Positions 51,145 to 60,815 of a stretch of DNA of 64,000 nucleotides are shown here, piece by piece; positions within the stretch are counted from its first letter, which is position 1, and each line of letters begins with the position of its first letter. Under the pieces are notes generated by a model. The model was not told the DNA's origin and made no database searches. It saw only the letters and a program-made list of their open reading frames with translations. The DNA is from Bacteroidota bacterium (lineage in GTDB: Bacteria > Bacteroidota > Ignavibacteria > UBA10030 > UBA6906): assembly GCA_019637975.1 (NCBI GenBank), contig JAHBUR010000002.1:124001-188000 (forward strand), given 5' to 3'. The position numbers and the translations under genes were made by a program.

Positions 51145-53646
51145 ATGGGAGTATCTAAGAAATTTCTACCGATCCGGCTGTTGGCCGGATTGGTTCTGTT
51201 GTCGCTGATGGTGTTCCCGCATGCGAACGCCACGACACACACGATCACGTTTACTTGTTGCGAGTACACACCATCGTTTCTGCAGGCATCGGTCGGCGAT
51301 ACGATCCGGTGGCTGGGTGAATTCGGCGACCATCCGCTCAGTTCAACCACGATTCCTTCCGGAGCGGCGCCGTTTTCCGCAAACTCGGGATCATCATTTT
51401 CCTATGTGATTCAGGTGGCCGGATTGTACAACTACCATTGTGACTTCCACCAGCCCAGTATGGCGGGATCGTTCAATGCAAATCCTTCAGCCCAATATCC
51501 GCTTGTGACGATACGCCAGATTCAGGAGGTTTCGCTTGATTCTCTTCGCCTTCTGGATACCCTGCAGCGAACGCAGACACTGCGTTGGACGTTGCAACGA
51601 TCTCCGTACTATCAGGATACGGTGAGGGTGCGGGGCGTTTGCGTAGTCCCTGCGAAGGTAATCGGGTTCACGGCAAGCGGGTTTAATATGCTGATTGCCG
51701 ATACGGCAAATCCCAATGAATGGGGGGGATTATTCGTTCGTCCGAATTTGAGTACAGGTTCGCCGGACACAACGCTTGCTATTCAGTGGGGTATATTGAA
51801 TGTCGAGCCGGGTGATTATGTCGAGTTGACGGGCTACATTGATGAATTCCCGGCAGGCGATCCGGTGAGCGCGACGCAAATAGTACCGCTGTATAGTGAA
51901 CCGCTCACGATTCTCGGTTCAGCTCCGGTTCCTCCGCATGCCAACAAACTCACATCGGATTTCTATAAGGGAATCTTCCCGAGCGGAGGTCCCAACGGGA
52001 TACAGTTCTCTACAGGTGAGCCGATGGAGTTCATGCGGGTTACGCTCCGGAATCTGCAGGTTGTCAGCACATTGAATGCAACCAACGGGACTTTCAATAT
52101 GGTCGATCAGTCGGGCAATGCGATCTCCACAATGGATGCATCGAAGTGGTTTACTACCCGTGCCCATCGAGATCCGACATCAACGTATGCATTGCCCCCG
52201 GCCGGCGCTGTAGTCGACTCGATCAAAGGGTACATCATGACGAACAGCGGGCAGGAAGCGCCCCGGGGATACCGCATTGCTCCTGTGTATCCGGGTGATA
52301 TTGCGTACGGGGCGGTGGTTTTGCCCGTTCTTTCTACCCACCGGCGTAATCCGATTGTGGTTCCGCCCGATTCAACTCCTGTTGTTAGTCTCCGTGTTGC
52401 CCGCGGCAGTGTCGGAATTGCAAGCGTGCAGTTGCGCTACAGTCTCAACAATGACGCGTTCGTGAATGTGCCCATGACATTCACTGCGTCCGATACAACA
52501 TACAGGGCATCCATTCCGCAGCAAGTGGCCGACACATTCGTGAAGTACTACATTAATGTTATGGACTCGGCGGGCAACAATGTGAAGTTGGCAAGTTCCG
52601 CCTTCGATGGAAGCCAGTCCGATACGGTCCGCGGTTTCTTCTTCTACAACGTGCTCAACAGACCGCTCACCATTCGCGACGTGCAGCAAACCCCGTTCCT
52701 CAATGGCAGAAGCGGATACATTGGAGCCCGCGTGACACTGCGCGGTGTGGTTACAGCCGATACGGCAAGTCTTGTGCTGCCTCCGACCAGATTCCGCGGA
52801 ACGAACGTGTGGTACATGCAAACCGGCAACCAGCCGTGGTCGGGAATTTGGCTGCACAACGATTCGCTTTCTCTTGAACTGCAGGCCCTGAGAAACGGTG
52901 ACAGTATCAGCGTCACCGGAACAGTTGCCGAGGATTTTGACGTCACACGGTTGCAGGCTTTGACACCGCCGACGATTCATACGTCAGGTAATCCGGTTCC
53001 CGCTCCGATTGTGCTGACAACGAATACCTTTGGCGCAGGCGTTGGAAACGGAACGCCTTCGGCTGAACAGTGGGAGGGAATGCTGGTGCAGTTCAACAAC
53101 GTGGTTCTGTCGGATACCATGCCGACATTCCAGGAGATTTATGAATTCGGTGTGAACGACGGTTCCGGACAGGTTATTCTGCGTCGGGACGGCAGGCATC
53201 ACTTTACAACAACAAGTCTCGATCCGACACCCGGACTTGTACAGATTCCGCCCGGCTCGCAGATTTCGTTCCTGCGCGGCATCGTGTATTATTCCGGTAA
53301 TGCGTACAAGGTTGTGCCTCGTGCCAACTCCGATTTCGGAACAATCACCGGAGTCTCGCTGACATATACACCGGCCATCCCGACGGAGTTCGGCCTGAAG
53401 CAGAATTATCCGAATCCCTTTAACCCTTCAACTACCATTGAGTTCAGTCTGCCCAAGAGCGAGTTTGTCACGGTAAAAGTGTACAACACGCTCGGACAAG
53501 AGGTGGAGACTCTGGTCAGCGGAGTACAGGAGGCGGGTACATATACGGCACGTTTCGACGCGTCGCGATTGACGTCGGGCGTGTACTTCTATCGGTTGCA
53601 AGCCGGCCAATTTTCACAAACGAAGAAAATGATCCTCGTAAAGTAA
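51145..53646 (+). CDS. secreted cupredoxin-domain protein with T9SS sorting domain
   Basis: 833 residues from ATG 51145, seven bases after AGGAGG; an ATG at 51139 is too close to the site. Signal peptide ends near ANA (29). Residues about 31-110 are a plastocyanin-like cupredoxin: GDTIRWLGEFGDHPLSS gives H63, and YNYHCDFHQPSMAGSF gives C99, H102 and M106, a complete type 1 copper ligand set. The middle holds two OB/DUF5689-like segments (VRVRGVCVVPAKVIGF; VTLRGVVTADTASLV). Sorting domain from [18 protein letters not shown] to TKKMILVK. Possibly a surface electron carrier or copper-binding cargo. Followed by a hairpin at 53655. Confidence 0.82.
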   Translation: MGVSKKFLPIRLLAGLVLLSLMVFPHANATTHTITFTCCEYTPSFLQASVGDTIRWLGEFGDHPLSSTTIPSGAAPFSANSGSSFSYVIQVAGLYNYHCDFHQPSMAGSFNANPSAQYPLVTIRQIQEVSLDSLRLLDTLQRTQTLRWTLQRSPYYQDTVRVRGVCVVPAKVIGFTASGFNMLIADTANPNEWGGLFVRPNLSTGSPDTTLAIQWGILNVEPGDYVELTGYIDEFPAGDPVSATQIVPLYSEPLTILGSAPVPPHANKLTSDFYKGIFPSGGPNGIQFSTGEPMEFMRVTLRNLQVVSTLNATNGTFNMVDQSGNAISTMDASKWFTTRAHRDPTSTYALPPAGAVVDSIKGYIMTNSGQEAPRGYRIAPVYPGDIAYGAVVLPVLSTHRRNPIVVPPDSTPVVSLRVARGSVGIASVQLRYSLNNDAFVNVPMTFTASDTTYRASIPQQVADTFVKYYINVMDSAGNNVKLASSAFDGSQSDTVRGFFFYNVLNRPLTIRDVQQTPFLNGRSGYIGARVTLRGVVTADTASLVLPPTRFRGTNVWYMQTGNQPWSGIWLHNDSLSLELQALRNGDSISVTGTVAEDFDVTRLQALTPPTIHTSGNPVPAPIVLTTNTFGAGVGNGTPSAEQWEGMLVQFNNVVLSDTMPTFQEIYEFGVNDGSGQVILRRDGRHHFTTTSLDPTPGLVQIPPGSQISFLRGIVYYSGNAYKVVPRANSDFGTITGVSLTYTPAIPTEFGLKQNYPNPFNPSTTIEFSLPKSEFVTVKVYNTLGQEVETLVSGVQEAGTYTARFDASRLTSGVYFYRLQAGQFSQTKKMILVK

Positions 53647-53654
53647 TGAGAACT

Positions 53655-53680
53655 GGGCGGGCCTTTGTGCCCGCCCGTTT
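53655..53680 (+). terminator. hairpin between operon genes (partial terminator)
   Basis: GGGCGGGC-CTTTGT-GCCCGCCC followed by GTTTCC, 9 bases after the cupredoxin gene and 5 before the next start. The weak T tract fits partial termination or mRNA processing within the operon. Confidence 0.5.
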
Positions 53681-53684
53681 CCGT

Positions 53685-55481
53685 ATGAAATCACTTCACG
53701 TCATAGTGCTGGTGTCGCTTTCGCTTTCGTTGCTTCACTGCAACGAAAAGATGGATGACAGTCCCAAGGCAAACCAACTGCCGAGATCATTCCTCTGGTT
53801 ATATCCCGACTCATCTGTAGGGATTGGTGTGAGCCGCCAGCATCTTCGTTGGTGGGGTGAAGATCCGGACGGTGTCGTCAGGGGATATTTGGTCGGATTT
53901 GTGCCCTTCAGGTTTTCCGGCATTCCGAATCCCGACACAATCCGCTACACGTGGACTTCGGAGAATGACACCGTCATCCAGTTCCCCCTTGACACACTCT
54001 TCCGATACTATACGGTGTTTGTTCGAGCGGTCGATAACACGTTCCCCGGTTTGCCGGAAAAGAGCATCGTTCGACTTACGCCAACGCCGTATATTGACCG
54101 GAACGAAAACGGTGTCTTCGATGGCGGGGACGAGGCTCTTCCGGGGATATCCGCAGCAATGGATCAGATCGGGACGTTTCTTGCTTTCCCGATTCGGAAT
54201 ACGCCGCCCACGATTGCATTTGCCCAGAATCCGAATGAGCCGGGAACTGCATTGCGCCTTCCCGATTCAACCTATACCGCGGTCAGTATCGGCTTCAAAG
54301 GTATGGATGCAGACGGCGACAACACGTTGGCGAATTACCGCATAGCGTTGAATGACACGTCGAATCCCGCGAACTGGCTTTCCTTGCGTTTGCGGGATAC
54401 GCTGGTAACGCTGGTTGTGCCGCGTTCACGAAGTGATATTGCGCCGGAAATTCCGGGAACTGAAGTGACGGCTGATGTGTATTCAGGAAGATTTCTCGGC
54501 AGACAACTTATCGGCCAGTTGCCCGGATTACGTCTTGATGCCCCGAATGTTGTGTTTCTGCAAGCGTGGGATATTGCAGGAGAAGCAAGTCCGGTTATCC
54601 GCATTCCTTCTTCAACAGATTCGTGGCGGGTGAAACGGCCGCGAGGGAAAGTTCTGCTCGTTTCCGACTACACACGAAATGACAGCGGGCTCGCCCGTTC
54701 GACGTATGTCAATACGCTGCGCGCGGTTCCTGATCCGCAATTTGACCAAATCGACTTCCTGAACATTGCCGCCGGAATTGATATTACGAGAAAACAGCGC
54801 GGTGAAGTCAGTCGCATGGTGCCGCCCTACGTGGATCCGGCTCTGGTAAACACATTCCTTCTGTATGATTTTGTGTTCTTGTACACAGACGAGATTCCGT
54901 CACTTTCTGTCATTCAATCGGTTCCCTTCTATTACCTTCAAAACGGAGGGAAGATGCTTTTCTCCGCGATGTTCTCCGCGGATTTCACGCTGTTCAATCC
55001 GACAGCAATTCTGCGCGAGTTCGCTCCGATTGACAGCGTCTCGAGCGTATTTCTTGGAACGCCGCATCCGTTCCCGTCGCCGGGCGACAACAGAATACGC
55101 GGGGCCTCGAAACTCTACCCGGACTCGAGCATAGCGACGAATATCTATCCCCGATTAGCGTTTAATGGCACGCGTTCCACCACGCACCTCTTCTTCTGGC
55201 GTGATATGTATCGCCGGACTGATGCCCGTGTGATTTACTATCTTGAGCCCGATTCTCTCTCACCCATTCGATACAACGCCGTTGACCCGAGAGGAGAAGG
55301 GGATACGTTCAGGCCCAAAGTTGCTGTCGTTGACGGACAGGGCCGCATTGCCTTTTTCGGTTTGCCGTTGCATTTGTTGAACAATACCAATGAAGGAAAT
55401 CAGGGACTGACGCCGCTGTTCACAAAGCTCTTCACACAGCATTTCAGTCCGTATCATCGAGTCGATAGAAGAAAATTCTGA
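53685..55481 (+). CDS. putative lipoprotein in the envelope operon
   Basis: 598 residues from ATG 53685, chosen because it begins the signal MKSLHVIVLVSLSLSLLHCNEK (lipobox LLHC). The earlier ATG at 53646 would be translated through the 53655 hairpin. The mature part starts with an Ig/fibronectin-like module (SVGIGVSRQHLRWWGEDPDGVVRGYLVGF; AVDNTFPGLPEKSIVRL) with a Ca-loop-like DRNENGVFDGGDE. A GATase-like or Rossmann-like segment follows (RPRGKVLLVSDYTRND...TYVNTLRAVPDPQFDQIDFLNI). The stop overlaps the next ATG. Function unknown. Confidence 0.7.
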   Translation: MKSLHVIVLVSLSLSLLHCNEKMDDSPKANQLPRSFLWLYPDSSVGIGVSRQHLRWWGEDPDGVVRGYLVGFVPFRFSGIPNPDTIRYTWTSENDTVIQFPLDTLFRYYTVFVRAVDNTFPGLPEKSIVRLTPTPYIDRNENGVFDGGDEALPGISAAMDQIGTFLAFPIRNTPPTIAFAQNPNEPGTALRLPDSTYTAVSIGFKGMDADGDNTLANYRIALNDTSNPANWLSLRLRDTLVTLVVPRSRSDIAPEIPGTEVTADVYSGRFLGRQLIGQLPGLRLDAPNVVFLQAWDIAGEASPVIRIPSSTDSWRVKRPRGKVLLVSDYTRNDSGLARSTYVNTLRAVPDPQFDQIDFLNIAAGIDITRKQRGEVSRMVPPYVDPALVNTFLLYDFVFLYTDEIPSLSVIQSVPFYYLQNGGKMLFSAMFSADFTLFNPTAILREFAPIDSVSSVFLGTPHPFPSPGDNRIRGASKLYPDSSIATNIYPRLAFNGTRSTTHLFFWRDMYRRTDARVIYYLEPDSLSPIRYNAVDPRGEGDTFRPKVAVVDGQGRIAFFGLPLHLLNNTNEGNQGLTPLFTKLFTQHFSPYHRVDRRKF

Positions 55482-58354
55482 TGCGATTCCGTTTCACATA
55501 TCTTCTTGCGTTTCTCGTATTTCTGGTTACCGAGTATTCCCTTGCACAGACTGGCGGGAAAGGGAGAATTGAGGGGAGAGTCCTTGATGCGAAAGGAACT
55601 GAAGGCTTGCCGGGGGCAAACGTTGTTCTCAAGGGAACCTACCACGGCGGGTCATCGAACATCGACGGGGTTGTCAAGATCGAAAACGTGAATCCCGGTT
55701 CGTACACGATTGAAGTGACACTGCTCGGGTATAAAGTCGTTCAGTTTACGAATATCAAAGTGGAGGCCGGCCAAACAGCCCGCTTCACGGCGCGGATGGA
55801 AGAGACAGTTCTCGCAATGGACAAGGAAGTGATCGTGATAGGAGAAAAGCCGCTGTTCGATATCGAGGAAACGGCGAGCCGGCGTTCAGTTGGGCAGCAG
55901 GATATCCAAGCTGCGGCACTGACGAAGGTGGAAAATATCGTCGCATTGCAGCCGGGCGTTGTGTTTTCCGACAACGAGATTCATATCCGTGGCGGGAGAA
56001 CGCATGAAGCGGCGTTGTTGCTCGATGGTGTGTCGATACAAGATCCTCTGGCGGGAACAGGGTTCGGCCTGCAGGTCAGTCCCGGCTCAATTCAGGATGT
56101 TGAAGTGATTACCGGCGGCTACAATGCCGAGTACGGGCAGGCCACATCGGGGATCGTCAGTATCACCACACGGGAGGGTTCCGAGAAGTACAGCGGTTCG
56201 GTTTCCTACAAACTCGATCACTTCGGGCTGAACAAGAACGCCCGCTCTAACTGGAATACCGACAATTTCGACATGAGTTTGAGCGGACCGGAGCCTCTTA
56301 CCACGTATCTTCTTCCGGCGTTGGGGATTGAGATTCCAGGATCGATGAGTTTCTTCGGGACGGTATTTGCCAAACGCAGCGATGACTATACACGCTGGGT
56401 ACAGATTGCTGACGGCCAGGGGAGGCCCGCTGGCTATGTGGTGCAGGCACCGAACGGCCTCTACTCATCCATCTTTCCTTCGGGAGGAGGGTCAAGTTTC
56501 TCGCCCCGGCGGAACAACGACTATTCGATGCTGGCAAAATTCACGTACAAGCCCACCGGAACCGTGAAGCTTTCCTACACATTCAATCAGTCAGTTGTCA
56601 TCAATCAGAACACGCAAACGATACAGGCAACACTCGACCGCGTGGAGCCGAACCCCGGTTATCAATATCTCTTTCAGTTTATACCCGATAGCGCAAACAC
56701 GTTCACGCAACGGAACATACAGCACGCACTATCCTGGACGCATACACTGAGCAAGGAAATGTTCTATGATGTTCGCATCAGCCGGTACACTGCCCACATT
56801 CGCGGCGATGCAAACGGCAAGGATTTCAGCCAGTATATCGAACCGCAGGATATTGTGACGTTTCCGATCCGCTACTACAATCAGAATACCGACACGGTCG
56901 GCGTGATTCCGGGTGACGGTTTCTATGATATAGGGGCGCCCAGTTCGTACCGCGACCAGTATGCATCGGAAATCACGCTGAAGTTCGACTTGACGAACTA
57001 TTTCAGCGAGCGCAACAAGTTCAAAACCGGCGTCGAGCTGCGGTTCCAGGAATTGCAAATGGTGGATATCTTCAGGCCGTGGATCAAGCCGCAGGGATTC
57101 GACAACGACATCTACAACGTCAATCCCGCACTCGGCGCGTTATACGTTCAGGATAACATCACATTAAAAGGGATGATATTGAATGTCGGGTTGCGACTCG
57201 ACTATTGGCTTCCGGGAAAGTATGTTGATGACATTGCGAGCGATACATCGAGTTCCCTAATTGTCTCGCCCGGATTGCGCAAGCAATATCTTGACAATAC
57301 ATTCAGTTTGTTCGGGAGAAGAGTGAAGGCGAGAATGAGTCCGCGTCTCGGTATCTCGCATCCCATTTCGGACAATCAAACCCTGTTCTTTTCATACGGG
57401 CATTTCTCGAAATTCCCGCGTCCACAGTATGTCTACTCGAAACTCAACCGCACGAGCGTCCGGTCGAATACCGCCGCCGTCGGCAATCCCGATTTGAATC
57501 CCGAAACAACCGTTGCCTATGAACTCGGCGTCCGCAATCAACTTTCGGGGAATGACGTTCTCACTGTGACGGCGTATTATAAAGACATATTTGATTACAT
57601 CACGGAGAAGACTGTTCGCAGAACATCCGGTCTCGGCGGCACGCAATTCTACTCGACAAACCTTAACGCCGACTACGCACGTGTGAAGGGGATCGAGGCA
57701 GAATACAAGAAGCGTATCGGCAATTGGTTCAGAGGCTCGCTTTCAGGCTCGTATTCCATTGCTACCGGCAAGAGTTCATCGCCGAACGAGAATTCCGTCC
57801 GCTTGCAGGAAGGGGAGCCGGAAAACATCAAGGAACGGTTCCTGATTTGGGACAGGCCGGTGCAAGTGTCGGCAAATTTCAACTTCACAGTTGCGAAAGA
57901 TGAACCGCTGTTCGGTTTTGCTCCCGGCATTCTTGACGACTATAATCTTTTTGTACGCGTGTTCCTCCAATCCGGCAAGCGGTATACGCCCCAACGGCTT
58001 CTGGGCACAAACGCCATTACCGGACGGCCGGAATGGATTACCGATATTGAACGCATCAACGAGGGTCGCGGCGAAAACTGGTTTACGGTGGATATCAATT
58101 TTGAGAAGTATTTCGATCTCGGATTTGCGCGCCTGATCGCGGCAATCGAGGTTCAGAATCTTCTCAACAACAAAAACTCTCAAATCATCAATCCGGTAAC
58201 GGGCCGTGCATACGAGTATGGAGACCCGACCCCGCTCAGTTGGAACGACCCGGTATATCCGCAGCTGACGGGCAACGTATCGCCATACCCGTATGACCCC
58301 GCACGATACAGGGAACCGCGGACAATGCGGCTCAGCCTTGCGTTGAGATTCTGA
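55481..58354 (+). CDS. TonB-dependent receptor with carboxypeptidase-regulatory-like N-terminal domain
   Basis: 957 residues. Signal peptide to SLAQ. About 28-115 is the CarboxypepD_reg-like domain (GRIEGRVLDAKGTEGLPGANVVLKG...GSYTIEVTLLGYK). About 120-240 is the plug (LTKVENIVALQPGVVFSDNEIHIRGGRTHEAALLLDGVSIQDP; DVEVITGGYNAEYGQATSGIVSITT). The rest is a 22-strand barrel ending RTMRLSLALRF, with a terminal Phe. It would import a large ligand with TonB energy; no SusD partner is adjacent, so glycan specificity is not implied. Starts overlap both neighbours by one base, showing tight translational coupling. Confidence 0.92.
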   Translation: MRFRFTYLLAFLVFLVTEYSLAQTGGKGRIEGRVLDAKGTEGLPGANVVLKGTYHGGSSNIDGVVKIENVNPGSYTIEVTLLGYKVVQFTNIKVEAGQTARFTARMEETVLAMDKEVIVIGEKPLFDIEETASRRSVGQQDIQAAALTKVENIVALQPGVVFSDNEIHIRGGRTHEAALLLDGVSIQDPLAGTGFGLQVSPGSIQDVEVITGGYNAEYGQATSGIVSITTREGSEKYSGSVSYKLDHFGLNKNARSNWNTDNFDMSLSGPEPLTTYLLPALGIEIPGSMSFFGTVFAKRSDDYTRWVQIADGQGRPAGYVVQAPNGLYSSIFPSGGGSSFSPRRNNDYSMLAKFTYKPTGTVKLSYTFNQSVVINQNTQTIQATLDRVEPNPGYQYLFQFIPDSANTFTQRNIQHALSWTHTLSKEMFYDVRISRYTAHIRGDANGKDFSQYIEPQDIVTFPIRYYNQNTDTVGVIPGDGFYDIGAPSSYRDQYASEITLKFDLTNYFSERNKFKTGVELRFQELQMVDIFRPWIKPQGFDNDIYNVNPALGALYVQDNITLKGMILNVGLRLDYWLPGKYVDDIASDTSSSLIVSPGLRKQYLDNTFSLFGRRVKARMSPRLGISHPISDNQTLFFSYGHFSKFPRPQYVYSKLNRTSVRSNTAAVGNPDLNPETTVAYELGVRNQLSGNDVLTVTAYYKDIFDYITEKTVRRTSGLGGTQFYSTNLNADYARVKGIEAEYKKRIGNWFRGSLSGSYSIATGKSSSPNENSVRLQEGEPENIKERFLIWDRPVQVSANFNFTVAKDEPLFGFAPGILDDYNLFVRVFLQSGKRYTPQRLLGTNAITGRPEWITDIERINEGRGENWFTVDINFEKYFDLGFARLIAAIEVQNLLNNKNSQIINPVTGRAYEYGDPTPLSWNDPVYPQLTGNVSPYPYDPARYREPRTMRLSLALRF

Positions 58355-59367
58355 TGAAGAGACTCCTTGTTCATATTGTTCTGCTCTCTGTGTTTGTGTC
58401 GCACGGCGTCGCGCAATTGGTGCCGAACCTGGGAGGACAGCGCGCCGGTATTTCAGCTTTCCAGTTCCTCAAAATCGGCGTTGGTGCACGCGGCGTCGCG
58501 ATGGGCGAATCATTTGTGGCTGTTGCCAACGATGCATCGGCGTTGTTCTGGAATCCTGCCGGACTTGTAGATGCGCAGCAACATCAAGTTATTGCGTCAC
58601 ATGCAGAGTATCTCGTCGATATCAGGCACGAGTTCCTCGGTATTTCGTACCGCCTTGGAGAGAATGACGCGGTCGGTGTTTCATTTTCTTCCCTTCATAT
58701 GAAGGATATGGAAATCACGACGGAACTTCAGCCCTTCGGTACGGGAAGGTATTTCTCGTTCGGCGATATCGCCATCGGGCTTACCTACTCGAAGAAGATG
58801 ACGGAACAGTTCAGTTTCGGCGCAACCGTCCGGTATGTTGAAGAAACCCTCGACATTCTGAAAATGCGGTCAGTGATGGTGGATCTGGGAACGTTGTACT
58901 GGACCGGACTCGGTTCTACCCGCTTTGCGGTTACCATCTCGAATTTCGGTTCGGATGTCGAACCCAAAGGAAACCTGACACAGGCGAGCGGTGTCAGCGT
59001 CAGTTCCTTCCAGTCGTTTTCGTTACCGACGATCTTCAAGTTGGGTGTGGCAATGGAAGCGATGGAAACGGAGGATTCACGCCTGACAACATCGCTCCAG
59101 CTCAATCACCCCAACGACAATTCCGAGCATTTCCGGCTGGGGCTGGAATACGCGTTCAAGAACACATTGTACCTCCGCGGAGGAGTCAAACGGACTATCG
59201 GGCAGCGGCTGTTCGGGCAGGATGAAACATCACCTGAAGATTTCACCTTCGGCGCAGGCTTTGCGGTCGATCTTGCCGGGCTTACACGCGTGAATGCCGA
59301 TTACGCATTTGCCCGTTTCGGAGACCTTGGTTCTGTGCATCGAATCTCCATTGCATTCACATACTGA
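58354..59367 (+). CDS. PorV/PorQ-family outer-membrane protein
   Basis: 337 residues. Signal peptide to GVAQ, then the family signature AGISAFQFLKIGVGARGVAMGESFVAVANDASALFWNPAGL (FadL-like clan). Strands such as LGISYRLGENDAVGVSFSSLHMKDMEIT and FRLGLEYAFKNTLYLRGGVK continue to a C-terminal HRISIAFTY with terminal aromatic. PorV (LptO) carries T9SS cargo to the outer-membrane attachment complex. Its operon here contains two proteins with sorting tails, consistent with a dedicated secretion or display set. Confidence 0.85.
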   Translation: MKRLLVHIVLLSVFVSHGVAQLVPNLGGQRAGISAFQFLKIGVGARGVAMGESFVAVANDASALFWNPAGLVDAQQHQVIASHAEYLVDIRHEFLGISYRLGENDAVGVSFSSLHMKDMEITTELQPFGTGRYFSFGDIAIGLTYSKKMTEQFSFGATVRYVEETLDILKMRSVMVDLGTLYWTGLGSTRFAVTISNFGSDVEPKGNLTQASGVSVSSFQSFSLPTIFKLGVAMEAMETEDSRLTTSLQLNHPNDNSEHFRLGLEYAFKNTLYLRGGVKRTIGQRLFGQDETSPEDFTFGAGFAVDLAGLTRVNADYAFARFGDLGSVHRISIAFTY

Positions 59368-59370
59368 GCG

Positions 59371-60444
59371 ATGAAATTCACATCAGACATCTTTTTCATC
59401 TCGCTGATTCTCCTGTCAATGCTCGTCGGATGTCAGGAGAAACCGCCTTTGTTGGAGCCGGTTTCTGATACGGTGTTCGATACCGCGTATGTCGAACTGA
59501 CTCCGGGCTTCAGCGGCTTTACAAGGCCTGAGGATATTCTCATCGGCAACGATCAGTTGCTGTATGTCGCCGACACGTATGGCGAGGAATCTGGACGTAT
59601 CGTGATGATGAACAGGGCGGGACAGATTCTAGGCACGAAAGCGATGCTGCGACCGATGTCGATTGCGCAAGATAGCCGGCTTGATCTTTTAGTGGGGGGA
59701 ATGGTTGTTGCGGCCAACGGCGACAGTGTCGGGGCTGTATTCCGGATTCATCTTGTCGAAGTACAGCATCAACTTGATCAGGCGCGGGTTGATACGATCT
59801 GGAGAGAACTTGCACGCCCGGCACGCCGTTTTCCCGGGATTACCGTGTTCGGCGACAACACGTATCTCGTTGTTCGAGACGGCCCCGATAATTCGAGTTT
59901 CATTGACCCCGATGCCCTCGTTCTGCAGTTCGACAAGAATGACCGTTTCGTTACTCCGGTAGCGTCGTTAACGACCCGCTCGGGAAGCGGCATCACGGAT
60001 ATCTTCCGGCCGACTGCCATTGCGTCGTTTACCGGTTCGAGAGACTTCATCATAGCACAGCAACAGAGTTTTGTTTCGTACGGGGCGCTATGGATGATCT
60101 ATCAGAATACGCCCGAGTTTGAAGGCTGGCTGCCGAGGTTCGATCCTGCCCGTACCGCCGACAGGGGCGTTGATTTCATCAGGCCGAACCGCTACAGCTA
60201 CCCCTCAGCCGTTGCCATCGACAGAACACGACGGGATGTTTTTGTGGCCGATGCTGATCTCGACAGTGTCTTCAAGTTCAACAGTCGCGGTACGTTCAAA
60301 GTGGAATCATTCGGAAGAGCGAAGTCCGGCGGCTCCATGGTGCGGCCTACCGGTCTTGCATACTTTGAAAGGGTCCTGTACGTGCTTGACGGCGACAGGG
60401 GAGAAGTTCTGCGCTTCCGCTTGACGACGGATGTGCAGCGATAA
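59371..60444 (+). CDS. lipoprotein with NHL-like beta-propeller
   Basis: 357 residues, 3 bases after the PorV-like gene. Lipobox MLVGCQEK. The body is NHL/6-bladed propeller-like: FTRPEDILIGNDQLLYVADTYG, GRIVMMNRAGQILG, FRPTAIASF, YSYPSAVAIDRTRRDVFVADADLDSVFKFNSRG, MVRPTGLAYFERVLYVLDGDRGEVLRFRL. Such propellers bind proteins or glycans. Last gene of the six-gene operon; ends 56 bases before the tRNA-Ser region. Confidence 0.8.
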   Translation: MKFTSDIFFISLILLSMLVGCQEKPPLLEPVSDTVFDTAYVELTPGFSGFTRPEDILIGNDQLLYVADTYGEESGRIVMMNRAGQILGTKAMLRPMSIAQDSRLDLLVGGMVVAANGDSVGAVFRIHLVEVQHQLDQARVDTIWRELARPARRFPGITVFGDNTYLVVRDGPDNSSFIDPDALVLQFDKNDRFVTPVASLTTRSGSGITDIFRPTAIASFTGSRDFIIAQQQSFVSYGALWMIYQNTPEFEGWLPRFDPARTADRGVDFIRPNRYSYPSAVAIDRTRRDVFVADADLDSVFKFNSRGTFKVESFGRAKSGGSMVRPTGLAYFERVLYVLDGDRGEVLRFRLTTDVQR

Positions 60445-60499
60445 ACTGCTTGCAAAGAGTCTCTGTTTTTCCTAAATTCATTCGGTTTTTATCATGTTC

Positions 60500-60611
60500 G
60501 GAGAGGTGGGTGAGTGGCCGAAACCAGCGGTTTGTCCGTCCCGTTCGATGGTCAAGCTTAGGAACGGGACGAGATCTCGTCACGCAAGGCGTGACGGACT
60601 AAACCGCCGTA
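60500..60611 (+). pseudogene. broken tRNA-Ser copy with palindrome in the anticodon loop
   Basis: Bases 60500-60534 are identical to the first 35 bases of the intact tRNA-Ser (60667). A 64-base palindromic insert (60535-60598, beginning TCCGTC and ending GACGGA) sits between TTTG and CTAA of the anticodon loop. CTAAACCGCCGTA (60599-60611) then resumes the tRNA. The variable arm is lost; CCAAGAGTTTAATTTT just beyond looks like a decayed T arm. Not functional. Confidence 0.85.
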
Positions 60612-60666
60612 TGGTCCAAGAGTTTAATTTTAAGAAGCGAGATTTTCCAGTTCATTGTTTCATTTC

Positions 60667-60759
60667 GGAGAGGTGGGTGAGTGGCCGAAACCAGCGGTTT
60701 GCTAAACCGCCGTAGGGTGTAAAACTCTACCGAGAGTTCGAATCTCTCCCTCTCCGCCA
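60667..60759 (+). tRNA. tRNA-Ser (anticodon GCT)
   Basis: A 93-base class II cloverleaf with encoded CCA: acceptor GGAGAGG/CCTCTCC, D arm GAGTGGCCGAAACC, anticodon stem CGGTT/AACCG with loop TGCTA region (anticodon GCT, reads AGC/AGU), variable arm GTAGGG-TGTAAAA-CTCTAC, T arm GAGAG-TTCGAAT-CTCTC, discriminator G. A strong terminator follows. Broken copies lie on both sides. Confidence 0.95.
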
Positions 60760-60766
60760 CAATGGG

Positions 60767-60798
60767 AGTCCCAACCCTGTAGAAGGGTTGGGACTTTT
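60767..60798 (+). terminator. Rho-independent terminator of tRNA-Ser
   Basis: AGTCCCAACCCT (60767-60778), loop GTAGA, AGGGTTGGGACT (60784-60795), then TTT. Perfect 12-bp stem. Confidence 0.9.
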
Positions 60799-60815
60799 AA
60801 TTTGGAGGTTGCTTG

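Noticed and set aside
60500-60611. Considered as a functional tRNA-Ser with an intron in the anticodon loop
   Set aside because: Insert position is intron-like, but the variable arm and T arm are lost downstream, so no complete tRNA can form.
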